Assembly (NCBI RefSeq): GCF_014202335.1
Contig: NZ_JACHGP010000005.1
Span: forward strand, 248,001-312,000
Origin: Mycobacterium sp. AZCC_0083
GTDB lineage: Bacteria > Actinomycetota > Actinomycetes > Mycobacteriales > Mycobacteriaceae
Length of the DNA stretch: 64,000 nucleotides
Direction: 5' to 3'
Position numbers and translations under genes: made by a program. This document shows positions 32,700-41,670 of this stretch, one piece after another (the stretch's first letter is position 1; every line of letters starts with the position of its first letter). The notes beneath the pieces were generated by a model. It searched no databases and was not told where the DNA came from. It saw nothing but the letters and a program-made list of their open reading frames with translations.

Positions 32700-32734
32700 G
32701 CGTATTTGAACAGCCCGGCGTATTTGAACAACCC
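32699..32734 (+). repeat. two tandem 18-base direct repeats
   Basis: GGCGTATTTGAACAGCCC at 32699-32716 is followed immediately by the same sequence with one change (A for G at position 15) at 32717-32734. The pair sits between the CRP-type site and the ribosome site of the flavoprotein gene, so it could be an activator site, part of the promoter or an mRNA leader element. Confidence 0.75.
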
Positions 32735-32765
32735 ATAGCCGTCGCGTGAACCTAGGAGGCACTCC

Positions 32766-34883
32766 ATGCGAGACCCCCGGTACGACATCCTCTTCGAGCC
32801 CGTCCAGATCGGCCCGGTCACCGCACGCAACCGCTTCTACCAGGTCCCGCACTGCAACGGGATGGGCTACCGCGACCCCTCCGGCGAGGCATACATGCGC
32901 AGGATCAAGGCCGAGGGCGGCTGGGCCGTGGTGTGCACCGAACAGGTCGAGATCCACCCCACCTCCGACATCGGCCCCTTCATCGAACTGCGCCTATGGG
33001 ACGACCAGGACCTGCCTGCGCTCGCGCGCATCTCGGAGAAGATCCACGAGGGCGGCGCGCTGGCGGGCATCGAACTGGCCCACAACGGACTGAACTCGCC
33101 GAACCTGATCAGCCGGGAACCCCCGCTGGGACCGCAGAACCTGCCGGTCGTGTCGTGGAACTACGACCCCGTCCAGGCCCGCGAGATGACCAAGGCCGAC
33201 ATCGCCGACATGCGGTACTGGCATCGCGAGGCCGTCCGCCGGTCGCTGCAGGCCGAATACGACATCGTCTACGTCTACGCCGGTCACGCCATCGGCGGCC
33301 TGCACCACTTCCTGTCGAGGCGCTACAACAACCGCACCGACGAGTACGGCGGCAGCATCGAGAACCGGGCCCGCCTACTCCGCGAGATCCTCGAGGACAC
33401 CCGTGAGGTATGCGACGGCAAAGCCGCTGTGGCATGCCGGATCTCGGTCGACGAGCTGCTCGGCGACGACGGCATCACCCGCGCCGAGATCGAGGACGTG
33501 ATCGGCATGCTCGGAGAACACCCCGACCTATGGGACTTCGTCCTCGGCAGCTGGGAGGACGACTCCGTCACGTCGCGCTTCGGACCAGAGGCCGAACAGG
33601 AACCGTATGTCCGCGGGCTCAAGGCGCTGACCACCAAACCGGTTGTCGGCGTTGGCCGTTTCACCTCGCCGGACATGATGGTGCACCAGGTCAAGACGGG
33701 CGTGCTCGACCTGATCGGAGCCGCACGGCCCTCCATCGCCGACCCGTTCCTACCGCAGAAGATCGAGACCGGCAATCTCGAGGACATCCGCGAGTGCATC
33801 GGCTGCAACATCTGCGTGTCGGGGGACTTCACCATGTCCCCCATCCGCTGCACCCAGAACCCAACCATGGGAGAGGAATTCCGCCGCGGCTGGCATCCGG
33901 AGAAGATCCGAACCCGCTCCAGCGACTCCGCGGTGCTCGTCGTCGGCGCAGGACCTGCCGGTCTGGAAGCCGCTCGCTCCCTTGGCAATCGCGGGTACAC
34001 CGTCAGCCTGGCCGAAGCCACCCGCACCCTAGGCGGGCGCGTCGCACACGAGTCGAAGCTGCCGGGTCTGTCGGCCTGGATCCGCGTCGTCGACTACCGC
34101 GAACAGCAGCTGCAGAAACTCGACAACGTCGACGTCTTCATGCAGAGCGAGATGACCGCCGACGACATCGTCGAGAACGGCTTCAACCACGTCGTCATCG
34201 CCACCGGTGCGCGCTGGCGCCACGACGGCGTCGGCCGCTGGCACACCAGGGCGATGGAGATCGCTGAGGGCGCAGCCGTTCTGAGCCCCGATGACATCAT
34301 GGCGGGGACTCGGCCGCGCGGTCGGCGCGTCGTCGTGTTCGACGATGACCACTACTACATGGGCGGCGTGATCGCCGAGCTGCTCGCACGCGAGGGACTC
34401 GACGTCACCCTGATCACGCCAGCAGCCCACGTTTCGCAGTGGACCACCAACACCCTTGAGGTCGCACGCATCCGCAAACGCATCATCCGAGCAGGCATCG
34501 ACGTGCGCACCAACTCCGCGGTCACCGCGGTCACCGCCGACGGCGTGCGCACCGCGTGCGTGTACACCGGCGATGAAGGCTCGGTGAGCGCCGACTCCGT
34601 CGTCATGGTGACCGCGCGGCTGCCCATCGACGGTCTGTATCAGGAACTGCTGGGGCGCAACGCCGAATGGGCCGACGCCGACCTGTTGAGCGTCCGCGCC
34701 ATCGGCGACGCGTGGGCGCCCGCCACCATCGCCGCTGCCGTCTGGTCCGGACACCGCTACGCGGAGGAACTCGACGAGCCGGCGCCCCTCGGCCCCGTGC
34801 CGTACCTGCGCGAGGTCGCCGAGCTCGCCGCCGAACCCGTCATGTATCTACCCGTCACGCCGGTCGAACCGGCTCGAGTTTAG
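32766..34883 (+). CDS. trimethylamine/dimethylamine dehydrogenase-like FMN/FAD/4Fe-4S flavoprotein
   Basis: The 705-residue protein aligns from end to end with trimethylamine dehydrogenase: DILFEPVQIGP, NRFYQVPHC with the cysteine at 30 that forms 6-S-cysteinyl-FMN, DIVYVYAGHA, ARPSIADPFLPQKIE, a 4Fe-4S motif with cysteines at about 344, 347, 350 and 362, GEEFRRGWHPEK, and an FAD/ADP-binding domain (VVGAGPAG). It should oxidatively remove a substituent from an amine and pass electrons through the cluster. Two cage residues differ (Gln60, and Asp at the Trp355 position), so trimethylamine is not the likely substrate. ATG 32766 follows AGGAGG; it heads the cupin-ALDH-permease-GMC operon. Confidence 0.9.
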   Translation: MRDPRYDILFEPVQIGPVTARNRFYQVPHCNGMGYRDPSGEAYMRRIKAEGGWAVVCTEQVEIHPTSDIGPFIELRLWDDQDLPALARISEKIHEGGALAGIELAHNGLNSPNLISREPPLGPQNLPVVSWNYDPVQAREMTKADIADMRYWHREAVRRSLQAEYDIVYVYAGHAIGGLHHFLSRRYNNRTDEYGGSIENRARLLREILEDTREVCDGKAAVACRISVDELLGDDGITRAEIEDVIGMLGEHPDLWDFVLGSWEDDSVTSRFGPEAEQEPYVRGLKALTTKPVVGVGRFTSPDMMVHQVKTGVLDLIGAARPSIADPFLPQKIETGNLEDIRECIGCNICVSGDFTMSPIRCTQNPTMGEEFRRGWHPEKIRTRSSDSAVLVVGAGPAGLEAARSLGNRGYTVSLAEATRTLGGRVAHESKLPGLSAWIRVVDYREQQLQKLDNVDVFMQSEMTADDIVENGFNHVVIATGARWRHDGVGRWHTRAMEIAEGAAVLSPDDIMAGTRPRGRRVVVFDDDHYYMGGVIAELLAREGLDVTLITPAAHVSQWTTNTLEVARIRKRIIRAGIDVRTNSAVTAVTADGVRTACVYTGDEGSVSADSVVMVTARLPIDGLYQELLGRNAEWADADLLSVRAIGDAWAPATIAAAVWSGHRYAEELDEPAPLGPVPYLREVAELAAEPVMYLPVTPVEPARV

Positions 34884-34893
34884 GAGTACAGCG

Positions 34894-35253
34894 TTGCCCG
34901 AAGTTGCCGCCATCCCAGTTGGTTCCGACGTCGCCATGTCGCCAAGCAGCTACGTCACCGCCGAGACCCTGAAGGAGGGCGATCCGGCCGAGCGCGAAGC
35001 CGTCCACCTGAGCAGCGCCGACGACAAGTTCACCGTCGGCTCGTGGAGTGCGGAACCCTACGCCGAGTTCATCGAGAGCTATCCCGGCGACGAATACACC
35101 AGGGTGCTCACGGGTTCCATCACCCTGACCGGCGCCGACGGCGTCGGCCACGTCTTCGGCCCCGGCGACTCGTTCACCCTGACCAAGGGGTGGCGCGGCG
35201 AGTACCGGGTGACCGAGCCACTCGTCAAGCAGTTCGCGATCTACGTTCCCTGA
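34894..35253 (+). CDS. cupin-domain protein (DUF861-like)
   Basis: The 119-residue protein starts with TTG after AGGAG, ten bases past the flavoprotein stop. Its single cupin barrel shows SAEPYAEFIESYPGDEYTRVLTGSITLTGADG and FGPGDSFTLTKGWRGEYRV, as in DUF861-type cupins such as ethanolamine-utilisation or ureidoglycine-related proteins. It may be a small metal enzyme or sensor in the pathway; the metal ligands are not classical histidines. Function not assignable. Confidence 0.83.
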   Translation: MPEVAAIPVGSDVAMSPSSYVTAETLKEGDPAEREAVHLSSADDKFTVGSWSAEPYAEFIESYPGDEYTRVLTGSITLTGADGVGHVFGPGDSFTLTKGWRGEYRVTEPLVKQFAIYVP

Positions 35254-35264
35254 GAGGCACACAC

Positions 35265-36746
35265 ATGACCACGCTCGACGACTGGACCCGGCTCGCAGCC
35301 GAGATCACGCCGCGCACCGAGATCTTCATCGACGGCAAGTACCGGGCCGCGCTCTCCGGTGCGACCTTCGATTCGATCAACCCCGCCACCGGTGAACTGA
35401 TCGCCAAGGTGTCCTCCGCCGACGCGCACGACGTCGACGCCGCCGTTGCCTCGGGGCGAGCCGCCTTCGAATCGGGTGTCTGGTCGCGGACCTCGGCATC
35501 CCATCGCAAACGCGTCATGCAGCGCCTTGCCGAGCTCATCACGGACAACGCCCAAGAGTTGGCGCTGCTGGACTCGATGGACATGGGCAAGCTGGTCGCC
35601 GAGGCCTACGCCGTCGACGTCCCTTCTGCCGCAGATCTCTTCGCGTTCTACGGCGAGGCGATCGACAAACAGGGCGGAGAGATCGCTCCCACCGAGCCGG
35701 GCAATCTCGCCCTGGTGACCAGGGAGCCCCTTGGGGTGGTCGGTGCTGTGACGCCGTGGAACTTCCCGCTGGATCTCGCGGTGTGGAAGCTGGCCCCCGC
35801 TCTGGCGGCGGGCAACTCCGTCGTGCTCAAACCCGCCGAGCAGGCACCACTGTCGTCGGTGCGGCTCGCCGAACTGGCCGTCGAGGCGGGCCTGCCAGAG
35901 GGCGTGCTCAACGTGGTACCCGGCCTCGGTCCGACGGCAGGTGCGGCCCTCGGCCTGCACCAGGACGTCGACGTCATCGCCTTCACCGGATCCACCGAGA
36001 CCGGCAAGCGGTTCCTGCGCTACGCGGCGGATTCCAACGCCAAACAGGTCTGGCTGGAGTGCGGCGGCAAGAGCCCGAACGTGGTGTTCGACGACGCCGA
36101 CCTTGATGCCGCGGTGGACAAGGCGATCTTCGGGGCGTTCTACAACCAGGGCGCGGTGTGCTCGTCGAATTCCCGTCTGCTGCTGCACGCGTCGATCGCC
36201 GACGAGTTCCTCACCGAGCTGGTGAGGCGTGCCGCCGAGGTGCGGCCAGGCAATCCGCTCGACCCCACATCGACACTGGGCGCCCTCGTCGACGAGAAGC
36301 ACACCCAGCGGGTCGTCGGGTTCATCGACCGGGCCCGCGCCGATGGCGAGATCCTCATCGGGGGCACCCGCGAAACCGTTTATGGCCGTGGCTGTTTCGT
36401 GGCACCAACGATCGTCGCGAACCTCTCGCCCGCTGCCGAGCTGATCACCGACGAAGTCTTCGGCCCAGTCCTTGCCGTGCAGACGTTCGGTGACGAAACC
36501 GAGGCAGTCGCGATGGCCAACGACACCGTCTACGGACTCGCCGCCTCGGTGTGGACACGCGACCTGTCGCGGGCCCATCGCGTCGCTGCGGCACTGCACG
36601 CGGGCACCGTCTCGGTGAACACCGTCGACGCGCTGAGTGCACAGACGCCGTTCGGCGGCTTCAAGCAATCCGGTTTCGGCCGCGACCTGTCCCTGCACGC
36701 ACTCGAGAAGTACACCGGACTCAAGACCACGTGGATCGCACTGTAG
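35265..36746 (+). CDS. NAD(P)-dependent aldehyde dehydrogenase
   Basis: The 493-residue ALDH has TPWNFPLDLAVWKLAPALAAGNSVVLKPAEQ, the FTGSTETGKR cofactor loop, the general-base glutamate in LECGGKSP and the catalytic cysteine in NQGAVCSSNSR, and ends with FGGFKQSGFGRDLSLHALEKYT. It resembles PuuC/BetB-type enzymes for amino-aldehydes. It would oxidise an aldehyde made by the GMC enzyme or by demethylation. ATG 35265 follows GAGAGG; the longer frame from 35043 is a shadow of the cupin gene. Confidence 0.93.
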   Translation: MTTLDDWTRLAAEITPRTEIFIDGKYRAALSGATFDSINPATGELIAKVSSADAHDVDAAVASGRAAFESGVWSRTSASHRKRVMQRLAELITDNAQELALLDSMDMGKLVAEAYAVDVPSAADLFAFYGEAIDKQGGEIAPTEPGNLALVTREPLGVVGAVTPWNFPLDLAVWKLAPALAAGNSVVLKPAEQAPLSSVRLAELAVEAGLPEGVLNVVPGLGPTAGAALGLHQDVDVIAFTGSTETGKRFLRYAADSNAKQVWLECGGKSPNVVFDDADLDAAVDKAIFGAFYNQGAVCSSNSRLLLHASIADEFLTELVRRAAEVRPGNPLDPTSTLGALVDEKHTQRVVGFIDRARADGEILIGGTRETVYGRGCFVAPTIVANLSPAAELITDEVFGPVLAVQTFGDETEAVAMANDTVYGLAASVWTRDLSRAHRVAAALHAGTVSVNTVDALSAQTPFGGFKQSGFGRDLSLHALEKYTGLKTTWIAL

Positions 36747-36758
36747 ATGGGAAGTCAA

Positions 36759-38183
36759 ATGAACGAACTTGGGCGAGCGAAGCGACGGGGACTTGAAAAG
36801 GCGCCGGTGTCAGCACCCGTCGAACAACGCACCATCGAGCACGTCCCCGTCGATGAGCGCCATGGCCGCGCCCGCGACCTGTTCACCGTCTGGTTCGGCT
36901 CCAACATCATGCTGCTGACCATCATCACCGGCGCCCTTGCCACCACGGTGTTCGGGCTACCGCTGTGGGCAGGCGTAGTGGCGATCGTGCTCGGCAACGT
37001 CATCGGCGGCATCGTGATGGCACTGCACGCCGCGCAGGGTCCGCAGATGGGCGTTCCCCAGATGCTGCAGACGCGGGCCCAGTTCGGTTCCTACGGCAGC
37101 CTTCTGGTGGTCGTCCTCGTAGTGTTCATGTACCTGGGCTTCTTCGCGTCCAACGCAGTGCTCGGGGGTCAGGCGCTGGCGAAGGTGACCGGCCTTCCCA
37201 CCAACTGGTCGATCACCATCATCGGGCTGATCAGCGTCGTCGCCACCATCGTCGGCTACCGACTCATCCACAGTGTCGCCGCCGTGCTGTCCGTCGTCGC
37301 GGGCGGCGCACTGGTCGTCGCGTTCGTCTGGATGGTCGGGGTGAACGGGGTGCCCGCGGAGACGTGGCACTCCGGCGGGTTCAGCTGGGCCGGGTTCATG
37401 GCGACGCTGTCGGTGGCCGCGCTGTGGCAGATCGCCTACGCTCCTTACGTTTCGGACTACACCAGGTACATGCCCAAGGACACCGGCCAGCGGGCCGCGT
37501 TCTGGGGCACCTACGCCGGATGCGTTCTCGGCTCAGTGTTGCCCATGCTCCTCGGCGTTCTGGTGGGGGCGGCGCTACCTGGCGACGAGACGCTCGATGG
37601 GCTATCCGCACTGACCCGCGGCGTCAGCACGGGCCTGTTCGCCATCTTCGCGATCGGCATCACCGCCACCAACGCGATGAACCTCTACTGCGGAGCGCTG
37701 TCCACGATCACGGTGGGCCAGAGCCTGTTTCCGCGCTGGCGGCCAGGCGCTGGCAGCCGCGCGGTGACCGCGGTCGCGTTGTTCGTGGTCGCGATCATCC
37801 CCGCACTGGTCAGCGCGGAGGACTTCCTGGCCAACTACGCCAACTTCCTGGCGCTGCTGCTCTGCGTCCTGATCCCCTGGACGGCCGTCAACCTCGTCGA
37901 CTACTACCTCCTGCGGCACGGGGTTTACGACATCGCGTCCTTGTTCGAGCGCGACGGCGGGCGGTACGGCAGATTCAACTGGACCGCCATCGCCTGCTAC
38001 TTCATCGGGATCGGCGTGCAGATCCCGTTCCTGTCGACCACCCTGTTCACCGGTTTCATTGCCAAGGCGCTCGGCGGTGTCGACATCTCGTGGATCGTCG
38101 GACTGGCCGTCATCTGTCCGCTGTACTACGTGTTGATGCGCCCGAAGGTGAACGCCTCGGTTCCGGTCGCGGCGGTCGCGTGA
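36759..38183 (+). CDS. NCS1-family permease (cytosine/purine/allantoin type)
   Basis: The protein of about 474 residues has 12 predicted helices with NCS1 landmarks: DLFTVWFGSNIMLLTIITGALATT, PQMGVPQMLQTRAQFG, the helix-6 region YAPYVSDYTRYMP and LIPWTAVNLVDYYLLRHGVYD. NCS1 symporters import nucleobases, allantoin, hydantoins or thiamine-like compounds. ATG 36759 has GGGAAG upstream; ATG 36747, directly after the ALDH stop, is an alternative. It probably imports a cyclic or N-rich pathway substrate distinct from that of the APC permease. The GMC gene overlaps its stop. Confidence 0.9.
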   Translation: MNELGRAKRRGLEKAPVSAPVEQRTIEHVPVDERHGRARDLFTVWFGSNIMLLTIITGALATTVFGLPLWAGVVAIVLGNVIGGIVMALHAAQGPQMGVPQMLQTRAQFGSYGSLLVVVLVVFMYLGFFASNAVLGGQALAKVTGLPTNWSITIIGLISVVATIVGYRLIHSVAAVLSVVAGGALVVAFVWMVGVNGVPAETWHSGGFSWAGFMATLSVAALWQIAYAPYVSDYTRYMPKDTGQRAAFWGTYAGCVLGSVLPMLLGVLVGAALPGDETLDGLSALTRGVSTGLFAIFAIGITATNAMNLYCGALSTITVGQSLFPRWRPGAGSRAVTAVALFVVAIIPALVSAEDFLANYANFLALLLCVLIPWTAVNLVDYYLLRHGVYDIASLFERDGGRYGRFNWTAIACYFIGIGVQIPFLSTTLFTGFIAKALGGVDISWIVGLAVICPLYYVLMRPKVNASVPVAAVA

Positions 38184-39706
38184 CCGACTACCTGCTCGTC
38201 GGCGGCGGCACTGCTGGATGCATTGTGGCGTCGCGACTTTCGGAGGATCCGGCCGTGACGGTCACCGTGCTCGAAGCGGGTCCGTCCGATCGGGACGAGC
38301 CGCGGGCAAGGGACATCCGGCGCTGGGCGCAGATGCTGGAGAGCGAGTACGACCTCGACTACCGCAGCGTGCCGCAGCAGCGGGGGAACTCCGACATCCG
38401 GCAATCCAGGATGCGGATCCTCGGTGGCTGCTCGACCGCGAACACGATGATCACGTGGCGGCCACTGCCCGCCGACCTCGACGAGTGGGCCGCACTCGGC
38501 GTCTCGGGATGGGACACCGCCACGGTGCACCAGGCCTACGCCCGGATCCTCGCCCCAGTGCAACCGGTCGCCGACGAACACCGCAACCCCTACGTCAACG
38601 ACGTCGTCGACTCCGCCCGGCGGGCGTTGGACCTACCCGCCCGCCGGGCCTGGAACTCCGATCCCGACTTCGCCGCCACCGGAATCGGCGCAGGCTTCTT
38701 CGAGATCGGGTACACCCCGGAGAGCCACCTGCGGTCCTCGACCTCCGTGCACTACCTGCACGACGCCATCGCCTCCAGGGACAACCTGGTGGTCGAGCAC
38801 GGCTTGCACGCCGAACGGATCCTGATCGAGGACGGCGCGGCCGTCGGGGTGATCGCCCGCGACGGCGACGGCAACCGGCGGGAGTTTCGTGCCGATCGCG
38901 AGGTGATCGTGTGCTGCGGTGCCATCGACACGCCAAAGCTGCTGCAGCTGTCCGGGATCGGGCCCGTGGACGTGCTGCAGGCGGCGGGCGTCCCGGTGCT
39001 GGTGCCATCGCCTGGGGTGGGCGAGAACCTGATGGACCACGCCGAGGGGCTGATCGTCTGGGAGGCAGGCGCCGACGTTCCCGACACCTGCGCGACCGGA
39101 TGGGACGCCGGCGCTGCCGTGCGCCTTCGTGACGACAGTCCTGCGCGGCCCGACGTGCTGATGCACTTCCCCGTCGAGGCGGTCGCCGACCATGCGGTTG
39201 CGCGCGGCGTCGCGATGCCCGACCGCATCGTGTCGATCGCACCCAACGTGGCCAAGCCGCACAGCCGTGGACGGGTGTGGATGACCTCCGCCGATCCCAC
39301 CAGCGCCCCGTCGATCGACTACCGGTACTTCACCGACCCCGATGGCCACGACGAAGCCGTTCTGATCGCGGGTATCCGATTGGCCCGCCGCATCGCCGCG
39401 ATGGCGCCGATGGCGGATTGGATCGTCCGCGAGGTCTTTCCAGGACCCGCCATGCAATCCGACGAAGAGTTGTCGGAGGCTCTGCGCGCGACGCATCAGA
39501 CCGTCTATCACGTGTCGGGAACCTGCCGGATGGGCGCCGATGACGACCCGATGGCCGTGTGCGATTCCCGCCTGCGGGTCCGCGGCGTTCGGGGTCTGCG
39601 GGTCGTCGACGCCTCGGTGTTCCCCACCATTCCTTCGGTCAACCCGGTGGGCACCATCATGGCCGTGGCCGAGCACGCCAGCGCCATGCTGCTCGCGGAT
39701 CGCTAG
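38180..39706 (+). CDS. GMC-family flavoprotein, choline oxidase-like
   Basis: The 508-residue protein has the GMC FAD motif LLVGGGTAGCIVASRLSEDP, LGGCSTANTM, CGAIDTPKLLQLSGIGP and the catalytic pair: histidine in YHVSGTCRMG and asparagine in SVNPVGTIMA. From memory it aligns along its length with Arthrobacter choline oxidase (LDRWMELLESGYDWDY versus IRRWAQMLESEYDLDY). The choline oxidase histidine that binds FAD covalently is replaced here by alanine (STAN instead of SSHN), so flavin is likely non-covalent. It should oxidise an alcohol, perhaps an amino-alcohol, to the aldehyde used by the adjacent ALDH. GTG 38180 overlaps the permease stop as GTGA. Confidence 0.9.
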   Translation: MTDYLLVGGGTAGCIVASRLSEDPAVTVTVLEAGPSDRDEPRARDIRRWAQMLESEYDLDYRSVPQQRGNSDIRQSRMRILGGCSTANTMITWRPLPADLDEWAALGVSGWDTATVHQAYARILAPVQPVADEHRNPYVNDVVDSARRALDLPARRAWNSDPDFAATGIGAGFFEIGYTPESHLRSSTSVHYLHDAIASRDNLVVEHGLHAERILIEDGAAVGVIARDGDGNRREFRADREVIVCCGAIDTPKLLQLSGIGPVDVLQAAGVPVLVPSPGVGENLMDHAEGLIVWEAGADVPDTCATGWDAGAAVRLRDDSPARPDVLMHFPVEAVADHAVARGVAMPDRIVSIAPNVAKPHSRGRVWMTSADPTSAPSIDYRYFTDPDGHDEAVLIAGIRLARRIAAMAPMADWIVREVFPGPAMQSDEELSEALRATHQTVYHVSGTCRMGADDDPMAVCDSRLRVRGVRGLRVVDASVFPTIPSVNPVGTIMAVAEHASAMLLADR

Positions 39707-39895
39707 CGCCACGGCCCACGCTGACGATGACGCGGTCATGTACCGCGACGGTCATTACTGAACAAACTCAGCATCAACCAGGTCCTCACCCCACTCGTCG
39801 ACGATGAACGCGGAATGCATGGGGTCGCCGACCGTTTCAACGGGTTGCCCACGACCCCAAACTGCGGGCGATACTAACGAGGCGCCGCGGCGCGC

Positions 39896-40789
39896 TTACG
39901 GGTTGATCGTATTCTCGCCGACCTGGCGTCCCCAGACGTAGTCGATCAGGATCGGCTGGCCGAGTTCGAGATGGTTCTAGGGGGCAATGGAGGCACCGGT
40001 GTCCATCACCAGGTACGGCGCGGGCCTGAGATCTCGGGTGACCGGCTGCCAGCAGCCCGGCTTCCCCTCGGGACCGCCCTTGGCGTTCACCCGCGGCAGG
40101 TTGTCCGGATACATGTACGGATTTCCGGGCCCAACGACCATGGTCCGGCCGTTGCTCGAGTAGCCGTTGCCGCCGAGGACTCTCGAGGCCAGGGGCTCGG
40201 CATCGTGGAAGTTGCGGATCGTGCAGTACAGCGCCGGACTGTTCCTGTCCAGAACCTGAGACGTCGAGACCTGATCCCGCGCGCCGCGCACCAGGTACGG
40301 CCCGCCGCGTTCGAAGACCTCGCCGCCGGTGTTGCCGAACCCGACCGCGGCCATCAACGCCTGATCGATGTTGCCCTGCTGCTCGTTGAGGGGGCGCGGT
40401 GGTGGCCGCGTCTTGCAGGCCGTCGAACAGATCAGGAGCGGCGTTGGCGTATGTCTCTCCGAGGTCGGCCAGCAGCTGGTTGTCGCGACGAATCTGGGGC
40501 ATCTGCGGATTGAGTCGGCCAGGATCGCGTTGCCATGAACAATCGACTGGCCGAACCGATCCCCCAAACCGTCGAGGGCTTCGGCCGTCGCGGCCAGCGT
40601 CTGATTCAATTTGATCGGATCCACCTGTTCGGCCACCGACACCACGGTCTCGAATAGCGGGTTGAACTCCGTGCTCACCGATGTCACGTCGATTAGATCG
40701 GACGTGGTAATGATTGCGGCCACCACCAATACGACCAGGCCGGCCGTCCTATAGGGCGGAGTTTCCTGCATCGACCGGCGCCGTGACAT
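39896..40789 (-). pseudogene. decayed mceA-like gene lacking its MCE domain
   Basis: The minus strand codes for pieces of an MceA protein in more than one frame. An N-terminal PPYRTAGLVVLVVAAII membrane segment is joined directly to TTSDLIDVTSVSTEFNPLFETV and VAEQVDPIKLNQTLAATAEALDGL, so the MCE/MlaD domain of about 100 residues is missing. The frame then shifts (MPQIRRDNQLLADLGETYANAAPDLF), returns (NEQQGNIDQALMAAVGFGNTGGEVFERGG ... YMYPDNLPRVNAKGGPEG ... VMDTGASIAP), and shifts again near 39977 before LGQPILIDYVWGRQVGENTINP and the TAA at 39896-39898. An intact protein cannot be made. A perfect palindrome GCGCCGCGGCGC follows the old stop at 39882-39893. Confidence 0.85.
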
Positions 40790-41232
40790 CGTCATCGCGG
40801 TCCTTCGTGCGAGCTGCCAACAACCCGTTGGTGTCGCCGATAATTGCGCCATCACTCGATGGCGGATCTGTGACTTGGAAGGCCTGCCTGCTCCAAGAAC
40901 GCAGACATCATCGACATCTGGCCGAGACCTCGGCGTGCACATACTTCCTCAATGGCGAGCTAGTTCAACGATTTTCGCGAAGGACACCCCTCATGTCAGC
41001 CCTCCGGCAGCGGTCTCGGCGCAACTGGCCAGCTACCGGTCAGAGTTGCAGAACTGTGTCTAATAGTCAATAGTAATTATGGTCAGACCATACGGACTGT
41101 GAAATTTGATCGGCGCCGCCGTCCAAAGCCATTGGACGGCAACGGGATGAGCTGTGCGCGCCGCTTCCGGAAAGGCCGGAGTGGCGAACCAGAAGCCCAG
41201 TACCACCGCCGCGACCACAACGGGCCATTGCC
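40790..41232. other. non-coding gap with operator-like dyad and oxidase fragment
   Basis: No intact gene is visible. The gap holds a 15-base TGGT-N3-ACCA dyad at 41078-41092 and, at its upper end, a remnant of cytochrome oxidase subunit IV. Short open frames on the plus strand (such as 40714-41073) lack family signatures. Confidence 0.55.
41078..41092. promoter_or_regulatory. orphan FadR/GntR-type operator
   Basis: TATGGTCAGACCATA is a dyad that fits the FadR-family pattern TNGTNNNACNA exactly. The same 15-base core AATTATGGTCAGACC occurs at 55244-55258 beside the GntR gene of the acyl-CoA operon. Here it lies about 290 bases upstream of the dead mceA copy and controls no intact gene that I can see. 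Confidence 0.6.
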
Positions 41233-41236
41233 CTAA
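41143..41236 (-). pseudogene. fragment of cytochrome c oxidase subunit IV
   Basis: The minus strand reads GQWPVVVAAVVLGFWFATPAF, clearly related to the end of the intact subunit IV in this window (EAWPVAVAAMILGFWFATGAGA, 49961-50236). No start or upstream part of the gene is present, and it overlaps the last codon of the DUF732 gene. Confidence 0.7.
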
Positions 41237-41598
41237 GTAGGAGGTCGATAACCTGCAGCAGAGTCGCGAAGTTGCCAGATCTGGGCGGGACACAAGATGC
41301 CGACGGCGTATGAGACCACGTAGTTAGCCGCGCCCTCGTCATTCGGGAAGACATCACGTTTCACATCGGTCATGACCTCGGCGTACCGCCCACCTCGAAT
41401 CACCTTGTCGCAGATTCCATAGCCGTAACCGAGCGCATCGTTATTAGGAAAGTCGAAGTGACGCCGCACCACCACGTTGTACGTGTATTCCACTTCCGGC
41501 GCTGGCACGGCCACCGATTGCGGGGCACCATAAACAGCCACCCACGGCATCACCAAAGTCAGCGCAATGGCTACGAATCGGCGTCGAGTTCCACACAC
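41233..41598 (-). CDS. DUF732 secreted protein
   Basis: The 121-residue protein has an N-terminal signal peptide (RRRFVAIALTLVMPWVAVYGAPQ) and the DUF732 domain with FDFPNNDALGYGYGICDKV, YAEVMTDVKRDVFPNDEGAANYVVSYAVGILCPAQIWQL and two cysteines that may form a disulfide. DUF732 proteins are small secreted mycobacterial proteins of unknown function. The gene is isolated among decayed sequence but looks intact. Confidence 0.85.
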   Translation of the reverse strand: MCGTRRRFVAIALTLVMPWVAVYGAPQSVAVPAPEVEYTYNVVVRRHFDFPNNDALGYGYGICDKVIRGGRYAEVMTDVKRDVFPNDEGAANYVVSYAVGILCPAQIWQLRDSAAGYRPPT

Positions 41599-41670
41599 TG
41601 ACTAACCTTCCCACAGCGAGACACCTTGAAACAGTGCAACAACGTTGTCCATTTCTGCGCGAATCGACGA

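Noticed and set aside
40714..41073. Plus-strand open frame across the mce pseudogene start
   Set aside because: Random composition and it overlaps recognisable Mce coding sequence on the other strand.
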